From the NCBI GenBank assembly GCA_021568835.1, contig JAKGSH010000001.1, positions 62,001-126,000 on the forward strand: a stretch of 64,000 bases of DNA. The letters are read 5' to 3'. The stretch is from Streptomyces sp. Tue 6430 (lineage in GTDB: Bacteria > Actinomycetota > Actinomycetes > Streptomycetales > Streptomycetaceae). A model generated the notes under the pieces. It did not search any database and was not told the DNA's origin. It worked only from the letters and a program-made list of their open reading frames with translations. The position numbers and the translations under genes are program-made. Every line of letters starts with the position of its first letter. The stretch's first letter is position 1. Below, one piece after another: positions 16,760 through 26,881 of this stretch.

Positions 16760-16962
16760 ACACGGAAGACGTGAGCCGCCAGCCCTGCTCGGAACTGCGT
16801 TGGTTCACGAGTAGCTACAGCAGTGGGGCGGGAGGCGAGTGCGTTGAGGTTGCTGTGGAGGTCGCCGCTGTCCACGTGCGTGACTCGAAGCAGGTGGCGC
16901 AGGGTGGGCCTGTGTTGAAGGTCGGCTCGGCGGCGTGGACAGCGTTGCTTGAGACGATGTGA
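16756..16962 (+). CDS. DUF397 protein, partner of XRE regulator C
   Basis: A 68-residue protein starting at the ATG at 16756, overlapping the XRE stop by four bases. DUF397 signature: RWFTSSYSSGAGGECVEVA, VHVRDSKQVAQGGP, SAAWTALLETM. It is a close paralog of the protein at 10856. Confidence 0.88.
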   Translation: MNTEDVSRQPCSELRWFTSSYSSGAGGECVEVAVEVAAVHVRDSKQVAQGGPVLKVGSAAWTALLETM

Positions 16963-17025
16963 GCTTGTTGCCGCCGCGAGTTGGCCGTCCATGGCCGGTC
17001 GAGCGGAGGCGTACGACGGCTTGCG

Positions 17026-17058
17026 AGGTGGGCGCTTCTCTCAAGGAAGCGCCCACCT
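17026..17058. terminator. Bidirectional stem-loop between converging genes
   Basis: AGGTGGGCGCTT, 9-base loop, AAGCGCCCACCT: a perfect 12-bp stem between the DUF397 gene (plus) and the methylase gene (minus), 64 bases and 20 bases from their stops. An AA/TT at each stem end helps both directions. Confidence 0.65.
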
Positions 17059-17077
17059 TCGCTATGAGGAGCGGTAC

Positions 17078-20000
17078 TCAGGCCTCGCGGCTCCCAGGCG
17101 GAGTCCAGCGGCCAGCAGCGATTTCCTTGTCCAAGCGAGCTTGGAAGTGCGCGTGCGCGGCGCGCATCTCGGCCTCGCGGTCGGCCTTGTAGAAGGGGGC
17201 GGTGTAGCCGGCCGGGGGCGGCGTACTTTCTGGTTTCTCCAGGTGAGCCAAGAGGTCGAGGTAGTCCTGCTTGGTTTGACCGTAGCCGTATGTGTTGTGA
17301 TTCGCAGCAATCTTGCGGCCCTTCGCATCGAAGTACATCTCCGACTCGTAGTCGGAAAGAACCGGGTAGCGGGACTTGTAAATTGCTGCAAGTTGATCAG
17401 CGGTGACGCCAAGCCAGACAGAGACAATGGCATCGAGTTCGACGAGTCCGGCGCGACGCTCGTAGTCCGTGCGGAGGGGTGTGTCGTATTCCCAAGTTTG
17501 CTTTAGGTGTGTGGCGAGCGGCTTGAGGTTCGACCAGTTGGGGTTAGCCCAGCCCTCGTAGCCTGGCCAGGTTGGGTGGTACAGCTCAGTCCAGAGGGCG
17601 GCGTAGTGGTTGGTAAGGCAGTTGAGGCGAAGGGTTCGGAGGAGGAGAGGTGCTGCCAAAGGGTGGTTTGCGGTGGGGGCAGGCATCTTGCGTGCTTCAG
17701 ACACGTCGAGATGGCCGCGTCCTGTTATACGTAGCAAATAATCGAGTGGAAGGGCTGCCCAGAAACCAGCATTGAGTACAGTAATTCTATTGTTCTCAAA
17801 TGCCATACTGCGAACGGAGTTGATGTGTGTGGGGCCAGGCGGGATTAGAGCGGCGAAGAGACTTCGTTCGTTGCTCGGTGGGACCATTTCGCGCCAAGCC
17901 AGGCGGAAGTACTCCGTGTAGCGGTGGCCATCCCAGGTGTCTTGGGCGGAGTAGTAGCGATCTTCGTCGCAGGCGCGGATGTAATTGGTGCGGGCAACGG
18001 CGTCTTCGGGGAGGGTGCGGAGGTCGAACGACGCCCAGTCGCGATTGGTCTTGCAGGGATTGTTAGGCTGCTTGTTGACGGGGGTGGCGCCGATGAAATG
18101 CGGTCCCTGGAGAATGAGCTGGTTAGGTGAATTGATATCGCTGGTGGACCAGCGAATGTAACCGTTCTCCTTGCCCATCGTCTCATGGTATCCGGAGCTG
18201 ATCTTGGGGTTGGATTCGCCAACTCGATCGGATGTGCGCGACAAGGCTGCAATGGCACCTTGCTCGTGAACTGTCGCTGGGTATAGAAGTGCGGCCTCTT
18301 TGGCGTCGGTGGTGGAATCTCCAGAGAGGGCGTTCCACTCCTCGAGGCGGCCGGAATTTACTGTAACCATTCGCGACTTGTGTGGGCGAACATCCCAATC
18401 GCCGCAGAATTTAATTCCAGGCGATTTCCCTCGCCGTCATTGGCGAAAGATTGATGGATGGTGTCGGCGATGAATAGCCAGCTCATGTTAGTGAAACTAA
18501 CATCCTGAGAGTGGCCGTAGATGTGGATTCCAAATTGCGCGTTCCTGTCGATTTCCGGGAATGCCTCACGCTTATTGATGAAGTGGCCGTGGAATCGAAG
18601 ATGTTGATATGCTGTGGCGCGAAGTTTCTTTTCTTCGCTCCCGCTGAAGTGTGTGTCCGGATGGATCAGCCCAGTAATTCCATGCGTGTTCGCCTTTTGC
18701 CATGTGTGACACATGAAGGCCCTGTACAGATTGAGCTGAGTGCCGCTCAATAGCGGATAGGTCGTTACGTGGCCGAGTGCGGCAACTGTCCCAGCATTTG
18801 TGGCGAGTTCGTCAAGGAAGTACCAGTGATCATTGTCGGATTTGCTAAGCGCTTCAGATTTTCTTAGGCGCCACTCCGACGCGCTCGGTTTGTCACTGAG
18901 CGTGAACCAGGGCTCCAGCTCTGCTAGAACCAGGTCCTCCTGCCACCGAGGCCGAACCCACGGCGGATTCCCCACCTGCAAGTCATACCCACCCTGGGCA
19001 AACACCTGCCCGAACTCCAACTCCCAATGAAAGAACCCCTGCCGCTCAGCCACATCCCGAGCAACCCCCGCCCACGGATACCGCGACTCCAGCGAGAAGA
19101 ACCGCTCCATGCCCATCCACTCGGGCAACTCGTCCTCGTACCGCTCCAGTTCGTCCAGCGTGTCGAAGTGGGCCACCAGGGAGTCTCCGGCCACGTCCTG
19201 CGTGCCCAGCAGCGACTCCGCGAAGTCCAGCCAGTCGTCCAGCGAGGCCAGCGGGATCACCGCCCGCCGCTCGCCACGGATCTGCTCCTTGCGGCTGCCG
19301 CCCCGTACCGCTTTCGACTTGACCTCGACGACCTGGACGTCACCGAACAGGTCCTCCGACTCGTACGTCTCCCGTACGGGCGCCCCGCCTGACCCGGGAC
19401 CGAGGCCGGTGCCGGGGCCGTCGACACGACCCACTCGCCCGACTGCGAGGCGACCTCCGCCGCCCGCGCGTACGCCTCGTGCGAACCGTCCAGCAGCGCG
19501 GCCTCCTGCACCGGCCAGAACCACAGCGCGCACCACGCGTCCATCAGCGTCTTCAGGCGCCAGTACGGGGTGTCGACCGCCTCCAGGTCGGCCTTGACCT
19601 TCTCCCTCGGTACCGCGACCTCGGGCGAGCGCAGCCAGCCGTCCTCCGCGCCCCACACGTCGATGCGCCGCGAGATCTCCCGCTCGGAGATCTCCAGCCG
19701 GCGCACGACCAGCCCCCACAGGTACTCCGCTCGCCGCGCCAGACCCTGCAACCGCTTGGTCTGCGCGGGGCTCGGGGACTTGGTGATCGCCTTGCGCCAG
19801 GAGGCCAGTGCCTTCGCCTCCGCCGGGGCCAGTGCCTTGGCCTCCTTCTCGGCGGCGACCGCGCCCCACTCCTTCGCCGGGAGCAGGAAGTGGTGCACGG
19901 CGCCCTCGGGCAGCGTCGCCCCCGCCAGCGCCTCCGACAGCGGGAAGCGTTCCGGGGTCGTACCGAGCCAGCCGCCCTTCTTCAGGCGTTCGGCGGAGTA

Positions 20001-22189
20001 GACCTCCCTGCGGCCTCCGATGAGGGAGTTGCCGCGCCGCAGGTGCAGGCCGAACCACGGGGCCTCCATGCCGGGGTGCATGGTGTTCAGCCACAGCGAC
20101 ACCTCCGCCAGCTCCACCGCCGTGTCGTTGAGGTCGACGCCGTAGGAGTTGTGCAGGGCGATGTACGCCTTGGCCTTCTGGAGCTCGACCGCGTACTTCT
20201 CCGTGTCGATGGCGGAGCCCAGCTCGTCCTGGCGGCGCCGCAGGTACTCCGTCGCGACCTGGTTGATCGCCTCGTTGAGGAACGCGCCCGAGCCGAGCGC
20301 CGGCTCGCAGATCTTCCAGTCGAGGAGCTCGCGCGCCTCCGTCACCGTGTCGTCCTGGTCCAGGCGGTGCTGCAACGCCAGTTGGACCGTCACGCGGGTC
20401 AGGGACTCGGGCGTGTAGTACGAGGCCGACGTCTGGCGGTCGCGCCCCGACAGGCGGTACACGAACGCGCCCGGCGCGTACCGCACCCGCTCCTCCACGC
20501 CGGTGTCCTCGTCCTTGTGGCGGACGAACACCTCGTCGGGGTACTCGTCGGCCTTCGTCGCCGGGACCAGCCAGGAACCGTCCTTCGGGTCGCCGTTCTT
20601 CGCGACCTCGTACAGCTCCTCGCCCGCGACGAAGCCCGAGTACGACATCAGGCCCTCGTACACGGCGCCGAGCTGGTTGATGCCGAGCTGGGCGTAGGAG
20701 ATGAAGCCGCCGCGCTCGCGCCGCCTGCCGCGCGTCAGCATCAGCAGGCGCAGCACCCGGTACAGGGTCTCGTTGCGCAGGCGGGTGTCGAGGAAGCGTT
20801 CGCCGCCCGGCTCGCCGCCCCGTCACCGGCGGCCCCGGCCCCGGCCTCGGTGTCGACGCGCGGGTCCGGGACGGCGTACCGGCCGATCAGCCGGATCGAG
20901 CCCGGCTCGAACAGCTTGGAGTGCAGCGGCTCGAAGCGCAGGCCCACGTCCTCGGACGTCTTCGCCGTCACGGAGTCGGCCCGCTCCGCGTCCACGCCGT
21001 GGGTGCGGCGCGGGCGGTGGCCCTCCTGCACCTTGCGGAAGAGCAGGTCCAGCGACTCGTAGAGGTAGAAGCCCTTGCGGGACTTCTCGTCGACGAGGTC
21101 GCGTTCGGCGATCAGTTCGCCGAGGCGGCCGAGGCCGTAGCCCAGCTGGTACTCGGGGTAGTCCGAGGGGAGGATGCCCAGTTCGGGGCGGGCCTCCGCG
21201 TACAGCAGGAACAGCACCCGGTACAGGTAGCGCAGCGACTCACGGGTCAACTGCTTTCCCAGCTCGGGGAGTTCCTTGACCTCCTCGGGGCGGACGCCGG
21301 CCTCGCGGAGCCGGTCCAGGACCTCGTTGGCGATCAGTTCGACGCTCAGCCGCAGGCCGTCGCGCAGCTCGCTGGAGACGCCCACCGCGTGCTTCGTCGA
21401 CTTGTCGAGGAGTGTGGCGAGGGGGTTCTCGCCGCCCTCCTCCGGGGTGCGCAGCGAGTCGGCGCCGAACAGGGCGGCCACCGTGTCGAGTTCGCCGCCC
21501 GCCTTGGTGTCGTTGCGCTCCAGCACCCGGTCCAGCGACACCGCCAGGTAGCGGCCCTCGCCCCACGCGGCCCGGTCGGCGAGCACGACGACGCCGCCGA
21601 CCAGCAGCAGCACGTACCGCGGGGCGTCCTCGCAGGCGAACAGGAAGGACGCCAGCTTGGAGCCGGTGGCGACGGTGTGCCGGCCGTCCAGGCGCAGCGC
21701 CTCCAGGAGACGTCCCGGCCCCTCCGGGTCCAGGGCGTCGTCGGGCTCGGCCGACCAGCCGCAGTCCAGGGCGACCAGGTCCTTCTCCGCGTGCGCGACC
21801 GTCACCTCGTACGACTGCTCGGCGCGGACGACGGTGAGCGTGCCCGGCTTGGCGTCGTAGCCGAGGGCGCGCAGCACCTCCGCGTTCAGCGCGCGGACGT
21901 GGTCGCGCCAGTCGGGGGCGTCGTACGTCACGGCGTCGTCGCCGGTCGCCGCCCGCTCCTCGTCCGTCGTGAAGTAGGAGCGGGCCGCGAAGTACGGGCG
22001 GCGCAGGGTCCGCAGGCCCGCGCGCGGCGTGACGGGCAGGGCCTCCTCGGGGCGCTCGGCGCCGGCGGCGTCCTCCTCGCGCTGCTTCCACTCGGCGAGC
22101 AGACCGGACTTCAGGTCCTTCGGGAGGACCTCGGCGAGGTAGTGCGCGGAGAAGTAGTCGCCGCGGTTGACCAGGCTGTCGTACGTCAT
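17078..22189 (-). CDS. Large Eco57I-like adenine-N6 DNA methyltransferase with mosaic C terminus (frameshifted)
   Basis: About 1700 residues from the ATG at 22189 (MTYDSLVNRGDYFSAHYLAE), which has GAGG nine bases upstream. The N-terminal 550 residues are a conserved helical/nuclease-like region of unknown role. Motif I is CEPALGSGAFLNEAI, followed by GVDLNDTAVELAEVSLWLN, and the catalytic motif IV is NPPW (near 18960). Three frame breaks (about 20815, 19387 and 18360) each have the phase of a one-base deletion. From just after NPPW to the end (17078) the DNA is visibly AT-richer (near 50-55 % GC) with different codon use, so the target-recognition half seems to have been replaced by recombination. 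It is coupled to the helicase upstream. The pair resembles helicase-methylase modules of phage-defence systems. Confidence 0.66.
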
Positions 22190-25107
22190 CTTCGTGTACC
22201 TCTGCGGGATCAGGTCAGGCGGCGGGGCGGTGGCGGGCGCCAGGACGGCGAGCACGCGCAGCATCGGACGGCCGGTGGTCAGGAGGGAGTCCGCCAGGGA
22301 GGCGAGGCGTTCGCGGGTGCCGGTGGGCGCGGCGGCGCCGCCCGCCAGGGTCGGCTGCTCCCACGCGCCCAGGCGGGTCTTGTACTCCTCGACGGGCGCC
22401 CGCAGCGGTTCGTCCCACGCCGTGCGGTGCCGCTCCAGGAACGCCTCCGCGGTGTCCAGGACGCCGGGGATCGCCTCCGCGAGGCGGGCCGGGTCGTGGG
22501 CGAGGCCCGGGTTCGCCATCGTCGGGCCGACCTGCGCGCGGCGCAGCACCGCCACCATGTCGTCGTCGACGTCGCCGTCCTCGGTGACCGCCATCCACTT
22601 GACGACGGTCGGCCGGCCGAGCGCGTTGGAGTAGATGCCCTGCACGAGGTACGTGGGCCGGGAGACGTCGGCGGTCAGCACCGGCGCCTCCTGGCGGTCC
22701 AGGCGGACCAGGACCTTGTCGGTGAGCCACTCCATGACCGGGTGCAGGTCGGTCAGCAGGGAGATGTCGGGCCAGCTCGACGTCGCCGAGGCGCGGGCAC
22801 GGGTGAGGCTGCTGTCCGCGAGCCGCCGGTTGAAGGTGACCTTCAGGCGGTCCCGCAGGCCCTGCTCGCGCACGTACTCCGGGGGCAGCGCCTTGAGGCG
22901 GTGGACCAGGTCGGAGGGCGGCACGAAGGACAGCAGGCCGGTCTCGGGGTCGGCGGACAGGTCGAGGCGGTCGTGGGCGTCCGGGTAGACCTCGCGCAGC
23001 GCCTCGTCGAGGAACTCGCGGGCGGAGGCGAACAGCCGGGGCACGTGCGCCGTGGGCACCGAGCCGCCGACGTGGTCGCCGTCGGCGGCGCCCTCGTCCT
23101 CCCCCTCCGGTTCGTCGTTCACGGCGCCGAAGAAGTCCGCGAGGAAGTCGTCCACCCCGTCGTCGGCGCCGTCGCCGTCGCCGGAGGCGCGGTCGGCGTC
23201 CAGGGACTCGTCCACGGTGCGGCCCCGCAGCAGATCCTGGATGAGGGACTTCTCCTCGGCCTCCGCCCGGTACAGGCCCGACACCGCCTCCGCCGTGCCC
23301 AGCGCCTGATGGGCCTGCGCCTCGCGCTCCAGGAGGCGTTCCGAGACGAGGGTGTCGTCCTTGGCGCCGTCGACGGAACTGGTGAGGATCAGCGCCCGGA
23401 ACTGCGGCCGGTGCGGCTGCCCGTAACGGTCGATGCGGCCGTTGCGCTGCTCGATGCGGATCAGCGACCACGGCACGTCGTAGTGGACGAGCTGGTGGCA
23501 CTGGCGGTGCAGGTTGACACCCTCGGAGGCCACGTCGCCGGTGAACAGGATGCGCACGGGCGTGTCCGCGAGGCCGAAGTCCTCCACGCACTGCATCTGC
23601 TGCTCGTCCGACAGCCCGCCGTGCATGACCCGCGCCGCCTCCTGGGCGGCCTTCCCCCTGAAGCCGAGGGCCCCCGGCACGGTCCGCGCCAGCCACTCCA
23701 ACGTCTGCACGCGCTCGGAGAACACCACGACACGGGTGTCGGACTTCGGGCCGACCCCGATCTCCCGCAACTGCTCAAGGAGCGCCCCGAACTTGCCCGA
23801 GTCCGCCTCCGTCATGCCCGAGGACAGCTCCAGGAGCCGGTGCAGGGCCGCGCGTTCGGCGGCCGTCGACTCGGGGGCGTTCTTCTTCTCCAGCGTCCTG
23901 ATGCGCGTGCTGACCGTTGCCTTCAGCGCCGTGTGGGAGGAGAGGAACGACTTCAGCAGCGTGTACGGGAACAGGGGGACGTCGCTGACCGACTTCGCGC
24001 CGTCGGACGGCAGCCAGACCGCCGCCAGCTCCTCGAAGATCCGCTCCTCGGCCGGCGTCGCCGTCACCCGGACCGAACGGGAGGGCCCGCGGTCCGCCCA
24101 CTGGCCCTTCATCTGCTCCCGCACCTCCGGGCTGACCTTGGTGCGCCGGATGAACAGGTGCTTGATGTCGTCGGCCCGGTAGTGCTCCGGATCGCGGATC
24201 GCGGCCGGGTCCAGCAGGGAGATCAGCTCGGCGAAGGACCGGGCGTCACCGTTGTGCGGGGTCGCGGACGCCAGCAGCAGGGCGTCCGTGTGCGGGGCCA
24301 GCGTGCGGGCCAACTGGTTGCGCAGCGAGCCCTTGTTGATCAGGTTGTGCGACTCGTCGATGACGACCGCGTCCCAGGTGATCCGCTCCAGGTGATGCTT
24401 GTACTGGTCGGTGTTCTTGAGCGTGTCGATGGAGACGATGACCCGCTTGAAGTACGTGAACGGGTTGCGGCCCGCCGGGATCTCCCGCTGGATCCGCTCG
24501 ATGCCCACCGAGTCCAGGCGCACCAGCGGGATCGCGAACCGCGTCCACAGCTCGTGCTGGAACTGCTCCAGGACGTGCTGCGGGGTGACGACCAGGATGC
24601 GCTCGCCGCGGCCCCGGCGGATCAGCTCGGCGAGGGTGAGGCCGATCTCCAAGGTCTTGCCGAGACCGACGACGTCCGCGATGAGCATGCGGGGCGCAGG
24701 TTGCGGCCCGACAGGGCCAGCTGCGCCGGCCGCTGCTGGTAGGGGAGGGCGTCCAGGAGGAAGGAGTCCGCGAGCGCCAGGCCCCGCTCGGCCTGCGGCA
24801 GCGGCGTCTTGCGCAGCACCGCCTCCAGGAACAGGCGCGAGCGGCGGAAGTTCGGCGAGTCGTCCCGCACCAGCCGGGTCCGGCGCGGGTCGAGCAGCTC
24901 GATCCGGTCGAGCCCGGTGAAGAACACCGCCTCCTGGTCGCGCACGAAGTCCGACGCGCCCACCGCCTCCACCCGGGCGCCGTCGTGCTCCGTCCGCGTC
25001 GCGTTGCGCACCAGCCAGACCTCGTCCCGTACGAGGATCTGCGCGCCCGGCGGGAAGAGGGCGTCCTCGCCGCTCGTCGCGGGGGGCGTGGTGAGGTCGG
25101 CGGTCAC
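22190..25107 (-). CDS. SNF2/DEAD-like helicase of a defence module (frameshifted)
   Basis: Starts at a GTG at 25107 with AGGAGG seven bases upstream. About 970 residues. Motifs in order: Walker A DVVGLGKTLEIG, DESH box in VVIDESHNL, SATPHNGD, a long acidic insert (GDGDGADDGVDDFLADFF), and motif VI EQRNGRIDRYGQ. The frame breaks at the GGGG run 24691-24694; adding one base joins SGRNLRPR to MLIADVVGLGK. In the present sequence the frame continues without stop into the methylase, whose own ATG and ribosome site lie at 22189; an alternative TGA at 22215 exists in another frame. The helicase is therefore either fused to, or coupled with, the methylase. It resembles DISARM DrmD-type helicases, but no drmA, drmB or drmC is present. 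Confidence 0.66.
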
Positions 25108-25125
25108 TCGGGTGCCTCCTGGGGC

Positions 25126-25181
25126 GTCGTGTCGTCGTGTCGTCGTGTCGGGGTGTCAGGGTGTCGGGGTGCTGGGGTGGG
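25126..25181. repeat. 8-bp tandem repeat upstream of the helicase
   Basis: Seven consecutive 8-base units: GTCGTGTC three times, then GGGGTGTC, AGGGTGTC, GGGGTGCT and GGGGTGGG. They lie 20 bases from the helicase start, within a 278-base spacer rich in G on the plus strand (further GGTGGTGCG and GGCAGTCC repeats follow to 25380). No gene is visible in the spacer. Confidence 0.6.
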
Positions 25182-25387
25182 GGGCTGTGCGGGGTGCGGC
25201 GGTTGTGCGGGTGTGTGGTCGTGCGGGGTGGTGCGTTCGTGTGGGTGGTGCGGGTGGTGCGTTCGTGCGGGTGGCGGTCACGGGCGGCGCGGGAGGTGTC
25301 GTACCGCGTCCGGCGGTTCGGTGGCCCGGCAGTCCGGGGGCCAGGCGGCCCGGCAGTCCTGCGGTCCGGCAGTCCTGGGGTCCGGGG

Positions 25388-26739
25388 TCAGGCGGTCCGG
25401 CTCGGGGCGAAGGGCGCGCCCGCCGCGTAGGCCGCCCGGATGCGCTCCGCCGTTCTGCGCGCCTGCGCCGAGTGGCGCGGGGCGCGCGACGGCTCCGCGC
25501 GGTGGGGGAGCGGCTTCACGGGGCGGGCCGGTGCCGGCGGGTGACCGTGGGCGCCTTCCGGGGTGCCGCCGTGCGGGGCGCTGAAGGACACCCGGGGGTC
25601 GGGTGTCCCCGGGACCGAGGGCGGGACCGAGGGTGGGACCGGGAGCGCGGGAGGCGTCGAGGCCGAGGGTGAGGGCGGGACCGGGAGCACGGGGGGCGCC
25701 GAGGGGGAGAGTGAGGGCGGCGCCGGGAGCGTGGGCGCGGGCACCACCGTGTCGGCCGGGGGTGCCGGTTCCCGGGCGGCCGGGGCGGTCGCCGTGGACA
25801 GGTCCGCGAAGGGGACGGCGGGCGGCGGGGCGGGCGCGGGCGGGGGACGGCCGGGCTGTGCTGCCGGGCGGTGAGGGCGGTGAGCCGGCGGCGCGCCTGG
25901 GCGATCTTCAGGCCGTGGGCCTCGACGACCGCGCGGCACCGCCGCACCACCTCGGCCAGCGACGGACGGTCCTGCGCGCGGTGGGCCAGCATGTCCGTCA
26001 GCAGCGGCACCAGGTCGGCGGGCACGCCGGACAGGTCCGGGGCCGTGCCGGGGTCGGTGACCAGGTGGAAGACCATGTAGGGCGTCGCCGCCTGGTGCGG
26101 GTAGTGGCCGGTCGAGGCGAACAGCAGCACCGCGCCGAGCGCGTACACGTCCACGGCGGGCGTCAGCGGCTTCTCACCTGCCGCCTGCTCCGGTGCCATG
26201 CAGACCGGGGTGCCGACGACCTGGTGGGGCGCGGTGAGGGACACGCTCGACTCGGTGAAGGCGGCCAGGCCGAAGTCGATGATCTTCGGGCCGTTCGGGC
26301 CGAGGAGGATGTTCGCCGGTTTGAGGTCGCGGTGCAGCAGACCCTGGGTGTGCACGGTCGACACGGCCTCGGCGAGGACCGCGCCGAGCGCGGCCGTGAG
26401 GGCCGACGTCAGCGGCCCGTGGGACTCCACGTGCCGGGCGAGGTCGGGACCCGCCACGTACTCGGTGGCCAGCCACGGCCGCTCCGCCTCCGCGTCGGCC
26501 CCCAGGAACGCCGCGAGGCGCGCACCCCAGATGGTCTTGAGGATCTCGATCTCCTGCGCGAACCGCCGACGGGACTCGGAGTCCACGACCGACGGTTTGA
26601 TCACCTTCACCGCGGCGGGCTCACCGCCGGGCGACTCCCCGAGGAAGACCTGCCCCATGCCTCCCTGGCCGATCCGGCCGAGGAGGTCGAAGTCGCCCAG
26701 CGAGAGCGGGTCCTCCGGGTTCAGGGGCGTGATCTGCAC
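25388..26739 (-). CDS. Ser/Thr protein kinase with proline-rich tail (frameshifted)
   Basis: Starts at a GTG at 26739 behind GAGG. Residues about 15-275 are a complete Hanks-type kinase: P-loop GRIGQGGMGQVFLG, AAVKVIK, catalytic HRDLKPANIL, IDFGLA and MAPEQAAG. No transmembrane segment is visible, so it is probably cytosolic. The C-terminal tail is low-complexity Pro/Ala/Ser. Its frame shifts near 25865; the second frame (AQPGRPPPAPAPPPAVPFAD...) lacks the arginine-rich look of the first and ends at 25388 after SFSAPHGGTPEGAHG. It lies between two DNA methylase genes on the same strand. In the Pgl/BREX type 2 system a kinase (PglW) works with a methylase, but this protein is much smaller. A role in the neighbouring module is inference. 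Confidence 0.7.
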
Positions 26740-26881
26740 GGGTGTCCTCGGAATTCGATCATGGCGAGCGTCTGATCAGCGGCGATGCGCGCCTGAGACA
26801 CGGTAGTGGATGCGGTGGGGGCCGGGAGCGGGGATTGCGGGACGGCGACGGCGCCCCCTCGGAGCGCGTGAGCCGTGGACG

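Noticed and set aside
20921..24742. A 1273-codon open frame on the plus strand opposite the helicase and methylase
   Set aside because: It is rich in Arg, Gly and Ala, has no domain pattern and mirrors the third-position GC of the minus-strand genes, which carry clear helicase and methylase motifs.
17078..25107. Complete DISARM system
   Set aside because: Only helicase and methylase resemble DISARM parts; drmA, drmB and drmC are not in the window.
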